From Xylocopa sonorina (lineage: Eukaryota > Arthropoda > Insecta > Hymenoptera > Apidae), in the NCBI RefSeq assembly GCF_050948175.1, contig NC_135207.1, positions 5,669,501 through 5,733,500 on the forward strand: DNA of 64,000 bases. The letters run 5' to 3'. The translations under genes and the position numbers were made by a program. The notes below the pieces were generated by a model. The model made no database searches. It worked only from the letters and a program-made list of their open reading frames with translations, and had not been told where the DNA came from. Below, in pieces: positions 24,294-38,903 of the stretch. Each line of letters starts with the position of its first letter. Within the stretch, counting starts at the first letter, position 1.

Positions 24294-25494
24294 TCAAACA
24301 TTATCGCCAAGATCGTGGCGCCTTATCAAGGCTAATGGACTCTCGGGGCATTTTTTATAGCGGCTGTTACAGTGCACCGCGTGCTCAGCCTCGGTGATCT
24401 CACTCGGAAGATTTTCATCCCGCGACGAAGATGGCCTGCGACAAACATTACACAACGTTTATTCAAGAAGACAGTCACTTTTTTTTTTTACGCAGGAAAC
24501 ACACGTTTCAACGATTTATCGACAAGTTAATTCTCATTGTAAAAATTTCTCTTTAAAATACCCTGTACGAAGAAGCGGGGTTTACTACTCACGTAAATAA
24601 AATTTTCAGCACGTCCCCAAGCACCCCATTACCAGTTAAGGGGTAGTTCGCAACTTCGCAGATCATTTTTAGCAGACAATTTTCACCGGAATAACCGAAG
24701 CTGCGGAGCAAAGAAAAGGATGTTAAAAATGTTTTAATTCAACTTTATTGATATTCATCTTTCTCTTTTTTTACGTTTCATTTCTAATGAGTTCCTTCAC
24801 CTTTCTAATTTGTTCATAAGAATATCGTACGCCAGACGTCGATCCAGACTCCGTTTCCTGAGGTACGGCTCCTCCAAGTAATAGCTGGAGTTCCACTCAC
24901 CTGGCAGAGCGTAATTCGCTTCGAAGTAGATAGAAAATAGCACCGATTTCTCGGGAATATCGAGGGGCACACCGAGAGCGAAGAACACCTGGAGAGGTAA
25001 GAATTACACATTTAATAAAGGCCACATTTTTTTACCTCCTTGATTTCCCTATTCATTTTTATCTGAATAATTGCGCGTATAAATCGTGGTACAAAAGAGG
25101 GTACTAACGCGTGTAATCTTAATATTAAACGATACTTATGATGTAGATAGACCGTTAATCCCCTGTCGCGTCAAACGATATCAGATAACAGATCGTACTC
25201 GAAAATCAATCGTACCAAGGAAGCAATTTGACGTTAATGGATTAAAACAGTTTGAACGCGACATCTAAATAACATTTTAAATTCTCGAACGTTTCCACGA
25301 TGAAAGATTAAGTTGCGGTAGTGGCGTTAGTCGATGAAGAATGAATAATTTATTCGGTACATCACCCCCATGCCGCTGCCCTCGGGAAATCCAATTGATC
25401 TGAAGTGTCTCGATACCCCGTGCGTGATGTTCTTCACCCCGTAAACATGCGATATCCACGTGAGATAGCACACGACGAGGACTGAACTGTACAT
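24294..25494 (-). CDS. DM4/12 domain protein A, secreted or membrane-anchored, function unknown
   Basis: Four exons join in phase: 25494-25366, 24988-24801, 24700-24593 and 24435-24294, giving 188 residues and a stop. The ATG at 25494 was chosen because it opens a signal-peptide-like stretch (MYSSVLVVCYLTWISHVYG); an ATG 20 codons upstream at 25554 is possible but adds a polar leader. After the signal come RHFRSIGFPEGSGMG and VFFALGVPLDIPEK, then YFEANYALPG and a basic RKRSLDRR segment. The domain core follows: GYSGENCLLKMICEVANYPL, then VLGDVLKILFTPSSS and a tail with HCNSRYKKCPESPL. Four cysteines (two in the core, two in the tail) match the DM4/12 pattern and would form disulphides outside the cell (inference). 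The domain (SMART DM4_12, Pfam PF07841) is known from insects and has no established biochemical role. Length, exon plan and motifs look intact. Confidence 0.88.
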
Positions 25495-28400
25495 CGCGAC
25501 TTGAACGTCTGAGAGGAATACGAATGCGATCGATCGGGTTCGACTGGTTCCCACTTGTGTACGAAATTATTGTTCGATCGGTATCGGGGTACGCGTTATA
25601 AGACGAGGACGGGGAAAGATCGTCGAGAGACAGAGACGCGCTTTACCAGACGTACACACAGTATGGTCCCGTTAATCAACGCGAAGTTTGCTCGAATCGT
25701 TTGCTTCATTTTCTTAGCGGGGACACCGGTGACGTGGAATCCCCGAGGTGGCGACTTAACGATTTATGAGCCGGGAGATCGCGCAAGTTTACAGGGGGCT
25801 AATAATTGTCTGAACGTTAACGAGGCGTAACTGGATCTATTCACGTGCACGTGTAAACGCGCAGCACCGTTACATTTTTCCACGGTAGACGCAGGAACGA
25901 CGCTCGAGGCGAGGATTGAACGTTCAAGCCGGAGAGAGGATTAAACCCTTACGGGTCGAGTGGTTTCGCTGTGAAATTCCCATTGCTAATTATTTTCCAT
26001 GGTAATACGCTGGAATAAATGGAAATTTTTCAACAGCTCTCGCGTCCTCGTATTCGTCGTTGGGAAATATGAAATTGGTTCGTTGTTACTTTTTTAAACG
26101 ATAGCATAAATGTAGTTACCACCTTCGATTCTCATCCCTTCGATACGAACGTTTAATCTAGCGAGAGCGTTCACTTTATCGAATGGATGGGTTTTGAAAG
26201 CGACGCGTGATTCAAGAGAGATGTAGAGACTCTTTTTAAAGTCAAAGAATAATTCTTGAAAAAATATCGTGTAACGGAGAGAAGAAACCATTGCTCGAAA
26301 TGGACCCAAGTTGAACTCCCTGAAAAATAGTCCCGGGTCAAAAATGGCTCGAGCAGTTAAACTATAATCCCTTATCGTTCGACTAACGAGCACTTAGCCA
26401 ATTCGCGTTAAACCTCTTACGTTTCTGCGAATTTACAAAACCTGCCGGGTTCAGCCTAACCCGATGGAGAGCGATCGCAGCCGCGTTTATCATCGGTGGG
26501 CCGTTTAAAACAACCCGAACAGCGCCACGGCCCAGCCCAGATCAGTATGCATTAGCTCGAGATTGAATTAATCATTGAATCGCAATGCGGCTGTTTCTGC
26601 GTTGTTTAGCGCATTCCACATTCAATGGCGAACTTGTAATTATTCTCCGGGACTTTGCGCGGGTGCCCGTTGCCAAACCCCCGGCCGAATAATACTCGGA
26701 AACCCATACTCGTGGCTGCCGCGGGGCTTTAGATATCTAGGCCGTAGTTGCTCGTGGAAACGCGCACACAGACCTTCCGAAAGATACATCATTGATTAGC
26801 GGCAGTGCGAATTCAACGGCTCTACGGAATCTCTATCTCGGTTACTCCCTCTGTCGCTGCTCTATCTCGCTGTTCAGGGCCCAAACGATCGTCGAATTTA
26901 ACGTTTTCTTCGACCACGCTATGGCGAACAATGGCGGAAATTGACGGGGTGGCGTCGCAAAGGCGACGCGTCTTCGCTACCACACCCTTCGCGTCACCCC
27001 GCGTCGAAGATTTCATTCTCTTTTCGAGCGTTCGTTTACGATACTGTGTTTGAGAGCTGGAGTAATGTAGAGTTATTTGCTTGGCCCTTTAATCGAGTTT
27101 TGGGTATTATTTTATTGTTGTTTCAAGGTAGTTGACGAACTAGTCTGGTTTAGTAAAGTTCAGTTACTTCTGATCTAGTGAGAGGTAACGAAAATGGACT
27201 TGCGTTAGGGTTAGCTCTAGAATGCAGAGTAATAAATGTAATAAAACGTCTTCATCGAGTGGATATAATAGAGTGATGAATGTGTACAAGTAAATAGTAA
27301 TTTGCGGAATATAAATAAACTAGGACAGGTTGATAAAGAGACAGACAGATGAAGGCGCATGGGAAATTAAGGAAACTAAGGGAATAAAGGCAGAGCTATT
27401 ATGTCTGAAGGAGAAGAGCAGACTAATTGTACCTTGTATAACTTCGCTACGTTTCTGTTAGCGATTGTATAGAGTATTTTATTCAATATTTCTCATCAGT
27501 GTCAACGTGAAACGAGCATCAGTACAATCGTATAATTTATTTGTTGGAGAAAATTCCACCCCCACGATGACACCCATACTTATCTTCAAAATCGCGTTGT
27601 TATTCGCAACGCGAATTTATGGACCACACTTTCTAGTCGCGTAGAAAAACGCGAAAATGATTAAATCCAATCAACGAGACGTTATCAACAACCGTGATAT
27701 TTAGAATCACTGGGGCCATTTATCTCCCCGAGACTGGTCTATCAGAAAGATTCTTTTTCAGCCGTTAAAAGTAATACTTTCCAGCATCACGGGCAACCGT
27801 TTAATTGCAATTTCGGTGATCGATCAAAGTGGATTCCCGATGGGGAGAAGAGGAGTCCACGGGATACGGTTTCGAGGGTAGGAACGCGGGACGAGATCGC
27901 AGCCCTCTGCTGCGCGAGCTGCAGTTTCCAAGATTGTTCGGTCGACGGTTCGCAGATGGCGGCGGATGGTTGCTATTCAGGGGTTTCAGCCCCGCCCATC
28001 TAATTCGAACAAGAACCTTTTCACCGGTTCCCTCGAGCGGAGAGGTCAAAATTTTCAGAGATTAACCACCCCACGGTGGTACGTTGACTCCGCCAAGCGG
28101 TGGGGAGTTTTCGATTAAAATTTCCCGAGCAAACGACAGAAGAAATTCCATCCCTTGTGCGGGACGAGAGCCTTTACGAGCGTCTTCGCGCGCGTTGTGG
28201 AAATGATTCCGTAAACAATTCAGAAGGGTTAAAATAAGAGTCTGAAGTAAACGTTCCTTGCGAAGTCGCACATCGATCTTTTTCATTTCTCGGCACAGTC
28301 GAAGAAATGGAATCAAACCAGAGATCTATGCACTGTACAAATACGTGCAAGCAACTGCAGTCTAGTTATTAATACGATGAATCTATCGATGATCGATTGA

Positions 28401-31400
28401 TCGAGCCACAACAGACGAATGGATTTCAATATATTTGAAAACGAAAGAGATGGTAGAGTGGTTGTGAGAAATACTTGGGATTCTTCTTTTATAATACGCG
28501 TAACGCAAACTGGAGTTATCGATTCGTTGGTTGAAGCGTTTCTCAACAAGAAGAGATGAGGATAAGAAACAGCGGCGAACCATGAATACCAAGTATTTTT
28601 GGTAAGAAGAACTCTTGGTCGTTTCACGATAAAATTAACATACCGGATTTAAGAAAGGACTCGGTCCCGTCGATTCGAGTCGTTAGTGGATCGAAAGGGA
28701 AACGTCTGTCGACGAGAAACGAGAAAGCAAACGCTATCACGTTCTACAATTAAGAAGCGATTGAACGTAGAAAACATGAGACAGTTTGAAACGCGGATGA
28801 TTACGAAAACCGGAGGCGTTAAACGCGATTTATCATTTTCGCGGACGTTAAAAGCGTCTCTGCCGCTTTTAATTAAATAAAGCGACGAGTTCCAGTTGAC
28901 TGGCAAACAACGGAATTACGCGGTACTTGTAAGGTGTGCCAGCCGTGTTCTCGCACACAGAATATATCCCTACGGGGATGTCACGAGTTAGGATCCGCGG
29001 AAATGGATACGATCCTTTTGTTTGCCGTTGAGATTCCGCGAACGGAAGCCAGAGGCAACCGTGAACAGCTGTAAAACGGGGCGCGGCTAATGTAACTTAA
29101 GAACTGAATTATCTGTCGTGAATTAAGGGGAGTTAATAATGCGACACCCTTGACGATTAACGTGGATGTGTTCACGAATGTTTAATGATGCGTATCAACA
29201 GCGTGGCTCAAAAGTTTCTGATAGATCGCGCTGGTTTTATGCGCGACAAACGCTGTCTATTAATTTTTGGATTAATGTTACTTTTCATTTCATTTCCATT
29301 TTGGAACCGAGGTGAATGAGTAATGGGTGTGATATCTGATCGCCAAACTATGGATAACGTAATGGCGTCATAGTAATAACGATAATAGTTACTGATACGT
29401 CTTTATTAAGGGAAAATCCATCCGTAGATGTTTCCCCGCGATATCGTAAATCGTAGAAATGCTCTGAAAATCGGTTGCGCGCAGAATCTGATAACAAAAT
29501 ATTCACGACCATAAAAGCGCGCGTGGTGGCGAAAAATAAAAAATGCGTACGCGCTGTAAATAAAAGTACGCGCGAGGAGATAAAAGTACAGTTACAGGGG
29601 AGACCCGTTACGTATAAAGCGCAACTATCAACGGTGATAGAAATAAAAATTGAAAAACCAGCAGCAGCGACTCGAGGCAATAAATTCCCGGACGAAATAG
29701 TCGCTTCCGCTAATCAATTAAACGTGCCACCGGTCTGTCGATCGAATTAAACGTACACCGCTACCTACGGAATGAAAAGTATTAATTCCGCCAGGATATC
29801 CGCCCAGACACGTGATTGGTTGACGCTCGAAGGATTTGGAGCGTGATTAATTGGAAGTCGCATGGATTTCAAGTGCATCCCGGAGACTTATTGCAGTTGC
29901 AAGTAGAACAACATTAAGTACTGGCCAGAATCCGTGGCGGCGTGAGACTTCGAACCGCCTTAGGCCGCGTCAAACAAGTTCCTCTTCAGTCAGGGGTTCG
30001 AAGTTCGAGGGGTTGCTTTGAGAACTCGCGAACCGAAACGATTATGAGTTTGCTCAGCTTCAAGCGCGCCAACGATCGACGATATCGCGGGGGTGGATTC
30101 AACCCTTGCGCGCGCTCTCGATAAACGTAGGCCTTTTCAGGATCGTTCTCGGACGTGCTCGACAAGGCAACACTGAAGAAAATTCATTTCTTCGATGTCT
30201 CTATGAATGAAAAAAAAATCATCACTTGGCGAATGGACTCGATTTAAAACTGGACGATATTGAATCGAGCGTTCGGTTACAATGGGACATGTTTCATTCG
30301 AGGAATTGATCGCTGGCATTTAGTAATTAAATCGTCGAGTGGAGAATAGAGAAGCTGCTGTAATCAAAATGGCCAATCAAATGGATTCCCGTGAAATCAA
30401 TTTTCATCTTCCATCCAAAAGATAGGGGACGATATCGATGGTTGACGTTTCTGATGACGATTCGAGGATGATTATACTTAGAAAAAGTCTGGAAGAAGTC
30501 TCCAAGATTCTTTAATCTCGTCTGACATTTCGAGAATCCGACGATAAAATCTAACAAGCCCAACCTTTGAGTCTTGTACGTATCCCGCGATAAAAACGGT
30601 GCCTGCCGATGTTCGATCGTTCGGAAATCTTCCTCGTCCGGGGAAGAACCTTAATCGTTGCACCTTGTAAAATTCGAACCTGACTTTTTCTTGTTAGAAA
30701 CCGTAACCATCGTCACGTTCCTTGCATAGCTTTCTCGTAAAACTTTTCTCCTTCGATTTCCCTTTTCCTTGTAGATTCTGTTGCATAAATAGATTTATAG
30801 TTTTTACAAATTTTCAAGCTGTACATTGTACAATATTTCTACTTCTTGTTCGCGGAAAAATTTACTTGTTCCTCATAATTTCCAAAAATTCACTGTAATA
30901 TCTGTTGAAGAGGGTTGCGAGCACGACTTTCGACTAGAATTCCCGATGACACATGTGCTAGTCACAATAATTGGACACGGAATATTAAGAGGGTTAACGC
31001 GATTTTCCAGGAGGAAGCCGTATCGCGCATGGTCGTTCGTCTCGACGGCGACGAGCGAAAGAATTCCCCGTCCCGATCCTCTTTCATCCCTAGGAATGTC
31101 TCGAATCACGAGGAAAAAGTGTACAGTAAGCGTTTATTCCGGTTGAGCCGGCCACGGGGCCGTAATTTTCACCAGCGAGCGTCAGTCCGACGAGGTTATT
31201 ATCAAGAGAAATTACTTTCAACCGGAAGAATCATGTTCCCCATCCAATTTCACCGCCAGGTGTATGTACACATTTCGGTAAGTTAATGCTCGTAGTAAAT
31301 TAGCTGACAACAAAGGCGAAGAAGTCTACGGTGAAATAGATAAGCGGGTTAAGTAAGCTAAACGAACGCGGCTCTAAGGGAGAAGAGCGGAAAACATTTT

Positions 31401-31751
31401 TAAAAATACCACTCCCTCCTGCGAATTATTTTTACTCCTATAGTTGCCTTTCATTTTTACTTTTTACACCGTGGAATCGTAATATTAACGGCATAAAAGT
31501 CAGTTTGGTGAATTCTACGAAAGTTTGCTTTACGAAAAGTTAGCCCTTTCTCTTGACTTGGGGTGGATTGGGGTGAAATTCTCCTGGCTTGTAAGAAACA
31601 CTTGCTTCAAAATGTATTACATCATTTGAAACGGCCAGGAAACGTCTCTAAGACGTCTTCGCCCTAATTTTAGCTAATTTTTCAATCGACCCTCTTGTTT
31701 AACACACCAAAGGAATCGCCTTTGCGGCGTACTCGGTTTCTTTCACCGCGC

Positions 31752-32035
31752 CTCCTCTTTCTTGCGCTGTCCTTTTGATTTCCCGTTTTCGTATCTGACA
31801 GAAAATCGTATCGCGGCTCTTTCAACGAAATCGGAATCGTAAAAGGAGTGCTGCTCGGGATATCGCCAGCCCCTTTGTTTACCGGTCTTCCTCTCCTCTT
31901 GCGCGCTTCTGTTTTTTAAATAAGCCGTATAATTTCTTGCTCGACCAAGACACAGAACCGTTCCTTGAATGCGTCCGGTTACTCGTTCCTTCTCCTCTTT
32001 TGCGCTGCCTTCTTTTAATAAGGCGGTTTACGATT
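31752..32035. repeat. Three diverged copies of a 40-base motif
   Basis: Related blocks begin at about 31752, 31891 and 31990. Each has TCCTCTT, then TTGCGC or TGCGCG, then a T-rich run. Copies 2 and 3 continue into AATAAG followed by a CCGTATA or GCGGTTTA end. Spacing is uneven, about 139 and 100 bases. Origin unknown; identity is low, so this may be an old tandem duplication. Confidence 0.4.
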
Positions 32036-35000
32036 TATACGAAAGTCGCGCATATTCCTTGCGGAAAATTGAATCTCAAAAGTGGAACGAAAATTTAATA
32101 CACCGGTAAATTGAATTAGCTTTAATCCGAGCGTGCCACGATGAGTTTACAATTGTGTTACCGGTGGTCCCTCGACAGATTCGATAACATCATATAAAAC
32201 TGATTTAATAATATAAAAAATAATCGCCACTGAGTATGAAACACTCTCCATGCTCGCATGATACGCCAGAGATTATGCAGACCGGTATTAAAATCATAGG
32301 AATGCGAAAGTGCGGCGAAAAGCGCGTTGGGTGCGAGCAAACAGTGGTTGGGCGACGATTACTCGCGAGGACTCGAAATAATGGTAATTTCGACAGAATG
32401 GATGGATGTCTACTCGAAAAAAATGGGTAACATTGCCCGAGCACACATCGAAATTGGCAGTCCCTGCATATTGGCCGGTCGAAGGGGTTAAAAATCGCCG
32501 GTAACGTTTTTAACGCGCAGCCCCAAAACGCTGAGCGCGCGATCCGCTCGCGGGCGTTAAACCAGTTTGTTCAACGTTAACGAAGGTTGTTCCGTGAATC
32601 GTACCCGAAACGATCGTTCGACGCGTCTAATCGTTCGTTATAATCTAGAAAATAGCCGGAATTTACGGGAAATGAGATCTTTTTCCAGAGCTGGTGAACA
32701 ATGGAACTCCGGTGACGTTCTCTCGTCCGATAAATTATTGTCGGCGATGTTTTAACCGTGGCGAACTTTACGATGCATGAGAATAATCAATTGGAACCAC
32801 CTGATACTCGCGTTCTTGTTATTTCGTTCGATAATTCAGTCAGCGCTTTAATTACGAATTCAATTACATACTTGTGAATAATAGGCGCGTAATCCTTTAT
32901 GGTAATTCGCCACCCCTCCTCCCACCCCCCTGGTCGCGTTCAACAAGTAGTTTGTTAATTCAGCGGCTTGTTAAGTATCTACAAACACGTAGCTGTTTAA
33001 AATCGATTCAATTTTGAGCTCCGAATAACGAACAATTTACAAAGTGGCATCGAAACCTCGTTTATTTCCCGATAAATATATCTCGAGGAACCTTTCACCA
33101 CCGCACGAATGCACCCCTGCGCTGGACTTAACCCTCTTCGAAGTTGATCGTAACCCGAGCGTCCTTTCTCGAAGAGGAGCGTGACAAAAAATAAGAGCGT
33201 GGATTCGAAGGGTGGTCCTTGGCTTATAGTTGATGATAATTTTTTTAGTTCACCCCTAAAAATGGATTCAATCTAGAATCTAGAAAAAAAGTAGCGCGCA
33301 TAGAAGTTAAGTTCCAACGGGTATAACGGGTAATCTTATCTTCTCTGGGCAATTTGAAATCATTCAGCGAGGCACCTCTAGATTTTACTATCATTTTTCC
33401 ATTGTAATTATCGTATCCTTTAATCCCGTTACCATTGAAATTCAGCTTTTGATCGCGTTAATTCTTCCCAGCTATAATTTAAAAGCCCATTTAACCACGT
33501 CCGACCGCGTGCCCGTTTTCTGCGGAATAAAATTCCATACGCCAGTTAAAATACACTATTGTCTTTGGATACAAATTTAATACCGAAAGCAAACTTCAAT
33601 TATACTCTTAACAAAATCATTTCTCTTCGTTATCTTCCAGCGGCTGCGAAATATGATTATTTTTGCGAATAATTTCCAACTGGATTTTAACGCGTTCGCA
33701 TAATCGGACGCGTTCAGTTCGCGCGTAAGAAGCCAGACAAAAATTGGATACAAAACTGGAAGCTTTTAAAGGCGGTTAAGAAAGCGAGAAAAAAAGGGGT
33801 TGCTGGTCCAACGGCAGGAGTACTCATCGACCGGACCCGACCCCAATTTCCGTTGGCCAGCTCCAACGGGTTGATACCCGGACACCGTTTGTATCTACGC
33901 CGTCCGGAACCTTCCGTGCACCGGCGTACATACCTGGTTAAAGGCTGACAAAGCTAATTTTGTAAAGTGTGCGTCTGGGACCGAACGTGTTAAACGGGCG
34001 ACGAGGGCGGAGGGGGCGGCTGGCCCGATAAGAAGGCCATCGGACGGCGGACGGGGGCGGGTGGAGTTATTCTGGAAAATATGGGATTGAAGCCGTCGCG
34101 GGAAATGGAGGGTGAATCCTGAAATACGCAATCCGCCGGTTGTTTGCCTGAGACGGTTGAGAAATCGTTTCTGAACGTGATCCCGCCCGCGGAAGGGTTG
34201 TTTTGTGAATTGGAAATTCGGAACGATCGGAGATCGAGGGAATTTCTCGAGCTCCTCTCTAGGCGTCGTAACTCGGCGGTTTATCCGGGACAATTGAGGA
34301 AAGAGGGGGTGTTATCAGGCGAGGACCCTCGCTCCAAGTACGATATAGTTCGTAATTATTTCATCGATAACAAATCTTATTTCTATTTTATTTTAAACGA
34401 GGAGGTAAACGAGCAGAGACGCGATAAAGTCTTTCGTTATCGAAAATTGAGATTATCCATGAAACGATCATTATAAACGGCGTACAATATGAACGTTTCT
34501 GCGAAGAAAGACGTAAGGATGACGCCAGAGGGTAAACGACATTTGTTGATTCCAGTACGATGAATTTAATGGTCGTTTCTGGTCTCTAATTGTAAGAGAG
34601 AAACCTCCAGGGAGACATATATCGGATTAAGGTCTGACGAGGTTAATACTGTGGGCTACCTGCCGGGAATGGTTGATGTTAATGCGTCTTGGAAAGCTAA
34701 TAAAAGTAGCCACTGCTGCAAACGCGACATAACTAAAATTTGCTTCCTTCTGTATATCAAAGAATTACTTTCACAAGTATCACGTACTCATTTATCGATT
34801 CTAATCAGATTCCGTTTGTTACATACAAATTACAAATTGAACCAACAAATTAATTAATTACGCAGAAATTAGCCAAATAAGCGTATATTATATGCAGATC
34901 TAAGTTGAGCGCATTTCCAGTTTTACATTAGCCGTACGATTATTTTCGCAAGAGCCAACCGAGGAATTAATCAGCGAGCAAAGCGAGGACCCGCGTAGAC

Positions 35001-38000
35001 ATTCAATTTACGTACAATTATACAAGACTCGGACGAGGCAGGGTGGAAAAAAAGCGATTACGATCTCCGATAGAAGCCGCGTGCCGCTTCAAAGCTGTCT
35101 CATTGGCGGCGTGACAGCGAAACGGGCATTGTAAATCCACGGTGAAATTAGTTTTGCAGCCGTGCAAGCGGGGGAACTGCGAGCGGCCGGAGAAATACGC
35201 AATCGCGCGGCAAGATGATATTGCTCGGTCAACGGGAAACTCGAAAAGTCGTTGCACCCCTTCGGATCGGGGTGCACCGTTCCTCGAGGCGGCAGGTAAG
35301 CTCCGCTCGAGAGGGTGGATCCTCGAAATGATCGATTCGACGTTGCGAGCGACGATTCCGGAAGGGTGAGTCGCCCTCGCGAACCGTGCGGACCTGTGTG
35401 TACTCGTTAATAACGCTTTAATCCGATACACCCTCTCGCTGTGATCGATTGCTCGTGATAATTATGCTCGACCGCGATGCTGGCTCCGTTCAGCGGGGTT
35501 AAAGCTCGGCACGCTGCTTTTATCGCGGTCGATTCTTCCCTCCTCTCGTTCTTTTATCGACCCGTAAATTAGTGGCCGTTCTCCGCAAGTGTATTCCTGA
35601 TATCAGCCAGACTTTTTCAAAGTTCCATCGCGAAGTGTATCGATACCACTTGCCACCACTTGAGAGCTAATATTTTTCGCCTCGAAATAGTTAAACTTTG
35701 TTCACGAAGTACCTTCTTCACCCTCCCTACCTCTCCCTTCTTTTTTTCTTTCTCAGTGGAACTTTAGGTAGTTAGCACAATTTTGCAAGTTGCGAAACTT
35801 CCAGCACCGTGTATGATATTTAACGTTTAAATACCGGCGGGGGGATCCCGCGATGGGGAAAGGGGCGAGAAGAGGTCGGCGTCGGACAGTTCCAATTTTA
35901 ATTTCAAAGGTGGGACGAGGAAGCGAAAGTATTCGGCGAAAGGTAATGTCCGTCTGGTTTCGAGCGAGTTCCACGCCGCCCAATGATTGGGATAAAAGTT
36001 TCCACGGGTCGAAGGAAATGGATCGCTATCCGGGAAAGTTAATCTACGGCAAAATTAGAATCTGGAAAGTTGCCGGATGACAAAAGCTTAACGCGCGCGG
36101 CCGCTCTCGATGATTGCGCGTTAATTAGCTTCGGCGAGGAACGAGGTACATCGGAATGCAATTAGTTTTTCGTGCGACCGTACGAGGACGCGTGGCGATC
36201 CTTGTTTTCGAAGCTTCAGGAAACATCGAGGAACCGTGGCTCGAATCGCACGAAAGTTTCCAGTCAGACGATTCGACAAGTTGTTACTCGATTGATCGTG
36301 CCACGCGCCAACTTTTTTTCTCGAAAATAATGAAACCAAGTCATTTGCACGAGACGGTACCAACTAATAATTTCAATTTTCCGAATAATTTTCCATTTAT
36401 TGGTTAATAAATATCTCTGTATCCATCTCTGACTTCTGAGGGTGCTTATATTAAGGACGACTTAATATTTGGGAAGCAACATCTGCTCGTATCAATACAC
36501 AACGTACAAAAGCTTTTAATTAAATTTAAGATCGCCTTATTCCCCTCTCCTTGTCTGTTTTTATGAAACACAAAGAACTCGTGGACCTCCCTCGACAAAT
36601 TATAAGCCCCTAACCCCACTTAAATCACCCGGAAGCTTCGCATATTCCACCCCCGTTGAACTTAAACCTTGCGAACTAAAATCGCTTCGTAAAAATCGAG
36701 GGAAATCGCTTCGATTGATCGCGTAACCAACTGGAATCAAAGCGTACACACGATCATCTCGCGGAAGGTGGCTCGAAAGGGTGGATCGATTTTTCTTAGC
36801 TCGAAATTATATTGCGGTATCGCAATCAAAATGTCCGCGGCAGGACGCGCAAGGGGTGCTCCCTGGGAAATGAAAGTTGCGCGGTTTCCTAGAACAAGCG
36901 GGGCTGCTGGTAGCGGCTGGCAAAAAGACGAGATCGGGATGGAAAGGATGGTCGTTGGCAGCGGTGGATGGACGCGGTTTGTTTAAAACGAAATGACGCA
37001 AGGTCGGTAGATATACGCGGTGGGAAATGCAATTTCTCTCTGGTCTGCTCGACCGGCTACAATCAAACCCCGTCCACCGTCCCCCCATCGGGGTCTTTGT
37101 CCTCCCTCATCTCCTTTCATCGCCGCGCCAACCGAGCTTCCATACCGAAAACGAAATCTATCCGCTGCCCGTCGCGATATGCGGATTACCCTCTGAACCG
37201 CGGTGAAAAAACCAGAAACCCCGTTCGAAACTCCGAGGGGAGGGTGAAGATTGAAATATCGTTCGAATTCGCGAACGATCCTCTCGCGTCTTTTCCCAGC
37301 CTTTCTTTTCGTCCCAACTTCCCTCTTCGATTAGCCTCAACTCTTCCTCGAGTCCTCCTCCCTTTACTCCGCTTTCTATTGCCACCCTCGTAATTCTCTC
37401 TTTTTTCTTAACGCGACTCCTTTCGTTCTATCATGTGGCTACTTTACTTCCACCCTGTGTTCCTTTTTACGTCCACCCTCGAACTCATATCAACAAATAC
37501 GTTTGTTCGATCCACTTGGACTCTTATCTACTTTGTTTATTTATCTTCTTTTGCACTCTTCAGCGTGGACCATCCACTTCGATCGCCTTCGAGAGTCAGT
37601 CAGTTTGCGCGACCAACTATCGCAAGCTCGAGTCGCAAAATTCTGTTGCAAAGGGTTAACTGGTGGAATCGGAGAGATCGATGAAAACTCGACTTTTAAA
37701 TGAAAGATCGAGCTGGTTGCGACGATCGAGCATCGGGGCGGAAAAATGAAGGTTTCGGAGGAGAAGACTGACAGGGTCTGGCATCGATTTTCGTTTCCGT
37801 AGCCGGGGCGGAAACGCCGGCCAACCGCTACAATCCCAGAACTGTCCGGTTTGGTAATCAACGTACCAAGAGGGTTTAATCGTGGCCGTGGCGGCTTTAT
37901 TTTCAGCCCTGGCCCGAACTTGAATCCTATCAGATTGCCTCATCGTTACCGGGTACACGGTCACGCCGGTTTAGCGGTTACGTCCTGTCTCCGATGTCGC

Positions 38001-38877
38001 GTAACTCTTTGAAGTTGATACCCGCGGCCTCCGCACCTCTGCGGAGCCGACATCTGGGTTTGTTCTTGGTTTCGCGTTGATTAGATTTCGAAATGAACTT
38101 CGCCAACTACTTTCCTCCCGCGATCCCATCGAACCCTTTGCGAATCGCGCGATGTTTGCCAACGAGAGGCCGCTGGGTGGCCGCTTTCGATACGATACCA
38201 AACTCGCGCCTCGTCTGTCTTCTCGCTGAGTTTTTTTTTTAACCAACCTAAAATATCTGATACGAAAGCTTCAACTCTGCGCGGTGCAATCGAGATTACA
38301 CGGCTGTAAATTTCGTTCAAGTCGACGATTTAATCAAAATCGAAGGCGATTCGTAATTGAAACCGCCTTCCTCCTTTTTCGACTCCCCGCAGATCTCAGA
38401 AACACCGTGACTTTCCGATAATCCCACCCGTTGGCGAGAGGGAGCCGCGAGTTCAGCGGAGCGTAGCACAGCGGGGGGTGGCGTGCACGCGAATTTCTCC
38501 AGCCGATATGCAAATTTCAGCGCGCGGCCCCGGGGTCGTCGAGTGGCAAATCAATGGAAGCTATTACTGGGCCCGGGGATTATTCGGGGAAATTCGCGGA
38601 AAGTAATTAATGCTGGCTGTCGAGAGGGAATTCAATTCGCCCGTATAAATATTGTAATCGTCGGTTAACGAACCGCCCCTTGGCGATCGATCGGGCAAAA
38701 ATCGGCGCCCCGTGCGTTCGATGGACGCCCCGTGTCGTCGAGCGGATCGATCAAGTCCTCGCGAGTCTAACCGGGAGGGCTTCGAACCGGAGGTCACGAG
38801 TATCTGTTATGGACACGTATACAATGTATTAACCCTTTGAGGCGCAATGGCGTGGCGGCCCTGCTTTGGCCACTGGA

Positions 38878-38903
38878 GAGGGACCGTGTTACAACGGTCC
38901 CTC
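38878..38903. repeat. Perfect 10-bp inverted repeat with 6-base loop
   Basis: GAGGGACCGT at 38878-38887 and its exact complement ACGGTCCCTC at 38894-38903 flank the loop GTTACA. Just upstream, TTAACCCTTTG at 38829-38839 resembles the ends of the TTAA elements elsewhere in the window, and GGCC words repeat between them. It could be half of a decayed small transposon or an RNA hairpin. Confidence 0.6.

Noticed and set aside
27900..28000. Minus-strand AICE-like word resembling the DM4/12 core
   Set aside because: The frame has a stop a few codons upstream, no acceptor fits, and the surrounding residues do not match the family.
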